Positions 57,384 to 64,000 of a DNA stretch of 64,000 nt are shown here, piece after piece; within the stretch, counting starts at the first letter, position 1; every line of letters starts with the position of its first letter. The DNA is from Arenicola marina (lineage: Eukaryota; Annelida; Polychaeta; Arenicolidae): positions 38,949,759-39,013,758 of the forward strand of contig OZ025249.1 in the NCBI GenBank assembly GCA_964019135.1, written 5' to 3'. The notes below the pieces were generated by a model. The model saw only the letters and a list, made by a program, of their open reading frames with translations, ran no database searches and was not told the origin of the DNA. The position numbers and the translations under genes are program-made.

Positions 57384-60300
57384 ATGGATGATGTCAGCAC
57401 TGCAAGTTTATCAAACATCAACGAGGAACGTCAGTGTCCTGAAGATTGCCTCAGACGCAACCTCAAGTTCTTTTTCTTAAACCCATGTGCAAAGTTCAAG
57501 GCCAAGGGAAGGTTTCCATGGAAACTAGTGCTGCAGCTAGTCAAGATTATCTTGGTGACAGTTCAGGTAAGATAAGTATCATGGACCCTGCTAGCTAGCT
57601 AGTCTATAATTTTACTCATCTTCATTCATTTTCAGCTTATCTAAATTACTGGTATCATTACACTGATATTATAGCTAAGGTTTTATAGATAACTGCATTT
57701 CCTATATTGAAACTTTATTGCCTTTAATTTTTTTACTCTTTAAGATTGTTTACTATCTATTAAGGTAAAGTTTTATTTATATTTTTATATTTACAATACA
57801 TGTTTATGTACATGTACAGGTAATAAATACATATGTACCATATAGTGTATTTACTGTAATATACTTTGGTAATTCTTCTGCATTAGGGTGACCTATTATT
57901 TCAATGTAGCTCACAGGCCTCATGCTTACCATTTACTACAATAATCGATGTTGTGGGCTCTAGCATGAAAAATGGACCTATATTTTCCTTTGCTTATCTT
58001 TTCCAGTTGGCAATGTTTGGGTTTACCCGATCAGCTCATGTGGAATTTCTTGAAAAGAGCAACGTTGCCTTCAGTCACTTGTTGCTAAAAGACTGGACAT
58101 CTGCCTATGAGACGATGCCCTACCCACCGGCATCAGGCGCCTTCGCTGTGTACACTATACCAGACTTTTATGACAGTGTTAATTATGCCATGCGAAAGGT
58201 AATAATGACGGTTAAAAGTTAGATTTAGAGGAACATTCTGTTCAGATGGGCAGGGACTGCCATAGCACAGTTATCAATGAGCCGGGCGTTTCAAGATAAT
58301 TTCGTCTGTTTCTATGGCCAAAACCAATGATTTACAAATGAATTTTTAATTGTATCTATGGTATGTTGCTATTATAGGCATATTTTGATATCGGGGTAGC
58401 TGTCATTGTCTGTATGAAGAGAAGATGCATAAGAAATTATGGTGTGGTAACAACTCACAAGTAACAAGTAATAATCTGTGCTAACAAGAACATAATAATC
58501 AGTAATTACCGGTAGTTTATTGTCACAAAAACAGAACAAAAATTACATTCATTTAGTACATTTTGCAAGACATTTATCGTGACAAGAGCAGAAGCCAAAG
58601 GCTCATTCGTTTTATTAGTTAAGGTGATTTGAGCTGAAAACTCTATGCAAGGAAGCTAACAAAGAAAGAAACGCGATAAAAGAACAAGTCAAATAAACAA
58701 GCCATTGAATGTTATATAACGTCTGTCACATCTAGCCACAGTAAAGGATAATACATTTTTAATATGACACGTGTGGATTCCCTGGCTCCCTCAGTACAAT
58801 GAGACCGAGAAGGACGCCATTGGGACGTACGCCTTTACGCGCGTCAACGGCACGCAAGTCCCGATGAGGATGTGCAAGAAACACTTCCGCGTCGGCAAGA
58901 TTTCAGCCCACAACCAGACGTACAAGTTTGATGCCGCACAGGTCACAGGTAGGTGTGCTTCTCGTGTTGAGTGCACATGTGATATCTCTCTGCCCGGCTC
59001 TCCGTGGACCCCTCCAAGGACCTACCCTTGTATACGGAGGTCAAGGGTCATGAACTGACCCGGAAAGTTTTGGTGGCTCGGACGCGAACCACCGACCTCT
59101 CGCTTTCCAGGACGTACGGAGCGAAACGTCAGACGCGATGCGCCAAAGGGATAATCTCGTTGGCGCCATATTGGTGCCATATTGGCACCATTAGCATCTG
59201 TTATATTGATTGAATTCAAACCAATTTAAGTTCTTTGTGCATCAATGGGACTTGACAGACCAGCATTTTATTCGATTTGTTTGTGCCACAGGGCGGATTC
59301 ACAGTTTGGAGAATTGTGGATTCGTGGATCAATACAGTAAAATGGCTGGCATGAAAGGCAAAAACAGCTTAAATTCATTCAAGGTGGAGTTACATCATTG
59401 TTATTTAACTTCCCAAATTGAAATGTCTTGAATATCTCACAACCATTTCGCATCAGAGTAACACGGGCGTGCTTATGTTTTGTAGAGTGCTTCAATTTAT
59501 ATCCTGTTGTGGAGTTTGACAAGGACACGAAGCAAGAAAAGGAAACATTTGACATTAAACAATATCTTACAGACATCAATGAGACCATCAATTTTGACAG
59601 GTTAGTGTGTCCTTATTTACATGTTCTAATCAATAATAATCGTGTACGTTATCGACGATGCTGATTCACCATTTAGCTGTGATAATAGTGTGACCGGGGC
59701 TTCGGTGGCGCCATCTAGTCACCGTCATCGAAGCCGCGATCCCTAGCGATTGTAAGTAATTCAGAAAGGCGCGAGAGGCAGGCTCGGCATCCACTCACAA
59801 ATTAACAAACGTTAAGAACGGTCTGGCTAATACAAGGCTGCCATGTCTTAGGGAGTTCCAGGTTTTTTTGTACGCTTGCCTCACCGAGCCAATGACAAAC
59901 GTGACGGATCTTTGTATGAATTAAAACATCAAAGGAACCTGGATCGTCGTTGTTTATTGGGCGAAAACCTTTACAACGGTAAAATCGTATTTTATTGTCA
60001 ATGTTTAGTGAGAGCAGTATTAACGTCTATATGTTTGTGATGGGCGTCTGATATATATTTTTCAGATTGATAACACTAACACTACACGTATCCCTGAAAA
60101 CTATTCATCTGAAGTATCTTTCACAACTAGACACACCTGACTGCTTTCTCTTCAACATAACCGTAAGTATCTTGTTTAATTAATGTTTCTTTCCTTAGTT
60201 TCATATAAAAATATCTTTTTAGTTTTTTGGCCACGGTTTCGGGTTCGTGTGGCTGAGTCAAGATGTGGGTGACGCCACAGCCTTATTGAGTGAAGTGTCT

Positions 60301-63300
60301 CAGCGAACGAGGGATGTTTTGTGGCAGCAATGGCATTCAGACGCCTGTAACAACGCTAAATTGTCCGCGGAGTACTGTCATTTCTAAGCACTTTTGAATC
60401 CTGAACGTTATCTTACTGTATATCAAGTGCTCGGTTGAGAAAAGCTTCTAGCAGGTTCAGGTGTGGCAATCACGAAGAGAAAGGTCGCCACCTATATATC
60501 CCATTTGAACAGCGGCTATGCAGATACTGCCCAGGGTTTGCATTTGACGAATCCCAATTACATTTGCTTTTTCGATGTAAATAGTACTCCGACCTGCGAA
60601 GGAAAATGCTTGGAGCAAGATATATTGACAAATCAATGACTGAAGCTTTTATTGATGTAATGAATAGTTCCGACGAAACGACATTGTATAACCTGTGTAA
60701 ATACATTACCACTGCCTTTAAAGGGAGGAGACAACAGAGCTGTTTCTCCCAATAGCGTATTGTCATCTGTCTGCTGTATTTGTATGTCGGTTATTATTTG
60801 TACCATGACTAGAGGCCAGCTTAAGTACGACCAAAATTAACTTCTTCTTCTTCAAACTTTTTTATATAAAAACCTCGAAAGATCTCAACCTAGCTGTTGG
60901 TAACTGCCGCAATGTACCTGATGCTTATTTGTACCAATAGCATTTACCATACTAGCAAGAGAGAGAGCAGCCGCTCTGGTTTATCTATTACTTTATGTTC
61001 GTTGATTTCTTATAGATCACATACGACATTTCTGCTCATAGCGGGCAAATGAAAATCTCGTTGACGTCTGACGAGACTGCGCTTCCTTGTCACGGTCACG
61101 TGTTCTACGACAGTAAGTTGTTCTAATAATTTATACGGGCGTGTTTTCGTGCAACTGGGCGTGGTATAAAGAGATCGGATGAAAAAGTGCTGCTCAGTTG
61201 GTGTGGTTTGATTGGATGTTTTAATCTGAAAGGTCATCAAGTGTTGACGAAAAAGTGCAAGGGTAGAACGCTACACTCTGTTCTTTTCCGAAAGAAACAG
61301 GGACTTACAAGAAGCTATGGCATCACAAGAGAATATCTTTGTCTGACAGAGCATAGTCGTAAATTATATCATTTCTTGCAAAGACTTTTGTACGCAAAAA
61401 CGTGTTACTACCGGTACCTTAATATTGTGAGTTTGTTTGCTGTGTCATATTTAAGTTATACTATTTAAAGCATACAATGTGTCTTTATCACTCAATGCCA
61501 ACATGACTTGAAGCGGATTTAATTATTGTTTTTTTTTCTTTGCAGATGACGAGAAAGCAATAATCATCCTGATGTCGTTTTTCGATGCCCTGGTGATTAT
61601 CGTCAGTGTCATGTCCCTGGGGCTGTGTGCGCGCTCCATCTTCCGGGCCCAGCGTCTCCGGCGGGTGAGTTGAGAAGTCAAGGGTAAAACACGACGTATG
61701 TCGGCAAAGGCGTTAACACAGTCTAAAATGCAGAGACGAAATGCACTGTAGATATTTATACCGCCTTTCTGCCCATGAAGGATAATTTGAGACCGAGAAA
61801 CCTCCAGGGTATTAAATAGGATTCGTTGAAACTTATATATCCATATGGAGATGCCAGAGAGTTCGTAGCCACTACCAGTTGATCTGCAGCTAAGCCTGAT
61901 TGTCCAAAAAATTATGGGGAGGGGATAAATTCTGGCAGAAAAACCCTGATTACAATAACAATTTACATCTGTTATGTGTGTCATTCCACGATGACTCGTC
62001 TCATTATTTCCTTGATTCAGTTTAGTCAATAAGCGCACAAACATATAAATAATATATAAAACACCCAATTCAGTCAAATAATTTCTTTGCACATTGTGGT
62101 GGATCATATAGATTTGTTTCTGTAGTATACACCTCGAAGTGTACATGCGTGTATCGCTTCAGTTCACTGTGGAATTCTTCCGCGACCGTTACGGCACGAA
62201 GCTGGACCAATCTGACCAGCTGGAGTTCCTCAACATGTGGTACGTCCTCATCATCCTCAATGACTTCCTGACCGTCACCGGATCCATCTTCAAGATCGGC
62301 ATCGAGAACAAGGCGAGTACCGCTACCAATAACGGCAACCTATATCGGGGATTTTAAAGATTTAAAGTAAATCATTAAGCTAGATATGATTAGGTAGGTT
62401 ACACTTGATATTATTCGTGTAAAGTGAGTACGGTGTATGCATATTATGATTCTGCTTACTGCTATAATAACATTGATACTATTATAATATGAACTATATA
62501 TACATATATTATATTGTGTGATATGTAATAACATATGATCAGGTAAAATACACTATTATATACTGTATAATATATACCGGTACCTACTATTATATGCTAT
62601 GTACGTGTATCGTACTTTCCTCGAGCGAGTGCATTGTCTTCCCATGATAATTATATTAATCAACATTAGCGGCTATGGGGCTATCGGAAAATACACTGCT
62701 TTCTTAGAGGCTGCCGCTGATACCTTGGGTTGCATATAAGTTGAAAAACAGCTAATTTTATTTTAAAAGGAATACGTGGCCACGATTTAGGCCATAAGAC
62801 AAGCAGACATTACATTATCCCTGCTTACTCTATTTGTAGCGCTTCAAACCCCAACACTTAACATAATTACATCTATATGACTTACTGTTTTCATTTCAGG
62901 TCAGTACCAACTACGAGATCTGCGGCGTCCTCCTGGGCACCGGCAACCTGCTGGTCTGGTTCGGCGTCCTACGCTACCTGGGATTCTTCAGGAAATACAA
63001 TGCAAGTACACGTAGCTTCACCAAGCTCCATCTTTCTCCGGGCAGATCAGTTGGTCCTGGGTTCGAATACCGGGCCCGGGCACCTGATCTAGGGCATGTT
63101 TTATTCATTCATCGTTCCAGGAGGTCCCTTGGACTAGTTTAGATGTTGTGTGCCATAAAGAGACTTAAAACACCACTTCAGTTCATTTTATGTTACCCCG
63201 GATTATATTTTTAGATTTGCAATATGTCGGCATATGTTTAAAAAAAATGCTGAATAATATTCAATAACATGCAAGGTGGGTGGGGGTGATATGCATTTAT

Positions 63301-63658
63301 GCCGCAGAAACCTCATGAATTAGTGGTAAAATCTGGTTGAGAAATCACCCACGCGTGCAAAAATACAAAACGCAGCCTGACAACCTCTTAATTGCTTGAC
63401 CAGCAGATGGCAGCATTGTACTATAACATATGCAGAATTCGGCAACGATATGAAGAGTAGCGAATATCCCCCATTAGACACAAAACTCAAGTGCACTGAA
63501 ATATATATAATAGTAAACGTATATTTGTTTTTCAGATTCTGATCTTGACGATGAAGAGATCCGCGCCAAACATTTTCCGGTTTTTAGTGTGCGCCGGTGT
63601 CTTCTACTTTGGCTTCACTATCTGTGGCTGGGTTGTCCTGGGGCCATATCATATCAAG
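57384..63658 (+). CDS. MCOLN: Mucolipin (TRPML) channel, first 11 coding exons (3' end outside window)
   Basis: Endolysosomal cation channel gated by PI(3,5)P2 in the family. Exons: 57384-57566, 58007-58198, 58795-58948, 59292-59336, 59486-59600, 60066-60162, 61016-61112, 61546-61664, 62163-62312, 62900-63001, 63536-63658; 459 residues so far. N-terminal [21 protein letters not shown] matches the family's pre-TM1 basic segment. TM1 is around [15 protein letters not shown]. The luminal domain carries paired cysteines, including [14 protein letters not shown] and AHSGQ. TM2 ([20 protein letters not shown]), TM3, TM4 ([20 protein letters not shown]) and TM5 ending [10 protein letters not shown] follow. 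The pore and TM6 lie beyond the edge. The exon 4 donor was set at 59337 because it alone keeps frame into exon 5. Introns 9 and 10 have GC donors. I cannot assign MCOLN1, 2 or 3. Confidence 0.93.
63020..63185 (+). mobile_element. SINE family B in mucolipin intron 10
   Basis: B box CTGGGTTCGAATACCGGG, body GGGCATGTTTTATTCATTC and end CTTAAAACACCACTTCA. The A-box part is truncated to about GGGCAGATCAGTTGG. It lies only about 20 bp after the exon 10 GC donor. Confidence 0.75.
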
Positions 63659-64000
63659 GTAGGAGCATGATGCCCTGAAATTCAGCCTAAAACTGGAGTT
63701 TTTGGAAACTCATGTACCGGTATTTTTATGAGGCCCACCTTACAAGCTGGATCTCGGCTGGCTGTAGTTCTTTTTCGCACTTTATTGAAGGGGTAATTTG
63801 TCTCATTGTTTATATATTTGTTGCTTTCCATTTCTTCTTCTGTTCGATTATTAAGGTAATGCAGGTAACAATTTCAATAATTTGTAAATAAATGATGAAA
63901 CGTACAACTTCATGATTAAGCAAGAGGTTACAGGCCTATCACAGCGAGATATGTGTACTAAGGTACCTATCATGTCAGACATGGTAGTTATGAGTGACCT

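Noticed and set aside
59337-59383. Extending mucolipin exon 4 to the GT at 59384
   Set aside because: That donor puts exon 5 out of frame; the GTAAAA donor at 59337 keeps frame and gives a shorter luminal loop consistent with the family.
61523-62146. 207-codon minus-strand open frame
   Set aside because: It is antisense to mucolipin exon 8 and the following intron, with no recognisable family and an AT-driven composition.
1-64000. LTR retroelements, Polintons or other virus-like elements
   Set aside because: I found no reverse transcriptase, integrase, capsid or envelope frames and no long direct terminal repeats of that kind.

Overview
The window is nuclear DNA from an invertebrate animal. 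Genes are split into many short exons with GT-AG introns, exons are GC-rich in an AT-richer background, and tRNA-derived SINEs, MITE-like elements and minisatellites fill the introns. The protein content, intron density and especially tandem repeats sitting on exon-intron boundaries suggest a cephalochordate (amphioxus, Branchiostoma-like). That taxon is an inference, not a proof.

Layout. (1) 84-2595, plus: the last four coding exons of ARMC1 (HMA-like C-terminal half). (2) 3619-6084, minus, convergent with ARMC1: an unrecognised intronless ~821-residue low-complexity, probably nuclear protein. (3) 7965-51946, plus, divergent from (2): a complete ECM29/ECPAS proteasome-adaptor gene. I traced 48 coding exons whose phases all agree. 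They sum to 5550 nt, i.e. 1849 residues plus stop, close to the human protein as I recall it (about 1845). (4) 57384 to beyond the right edge, plus: the first 11 coding exons of a mucolipin (TRPML/MCOLN) channel, running into TM5.

Repeats. One 13.7 kb ECM29 intron (26025-39751) holds a 166-bp satellite with higher-order structure (about 28.8-35.1 kb) flanked by older diverged copies, then about 60 copies of a 68-bp minisatellite ending exactly at the next exon. Other arrays sit on the acceptor of exon 26, the donor of exon 33 and the acceptor of exon 39, so four ECM29 exon edges have been tandemly copied. Two tRNA-derived SINE families (A, at least nine copies; B, about six) occur, many with clear target-site duplications, and several A copies landed right next to splice acceptors. 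Short inverted-repeat DNA elements and one long foldback element are also present. I saw no reverse transcriptase, transposase, retroviral or Polinton gene.

Functionally, ECM29 tethers and remodels proteasomes, mucolipin is an endolysosomal cation channel and ARMC1 is a mitochondria-associated protein. Nothing in the sequence says they act in one pathway. The most notable signal is the repeated duplication of splice junctions within a single essential-type gene that nevertheless remains open across all 48 exons.
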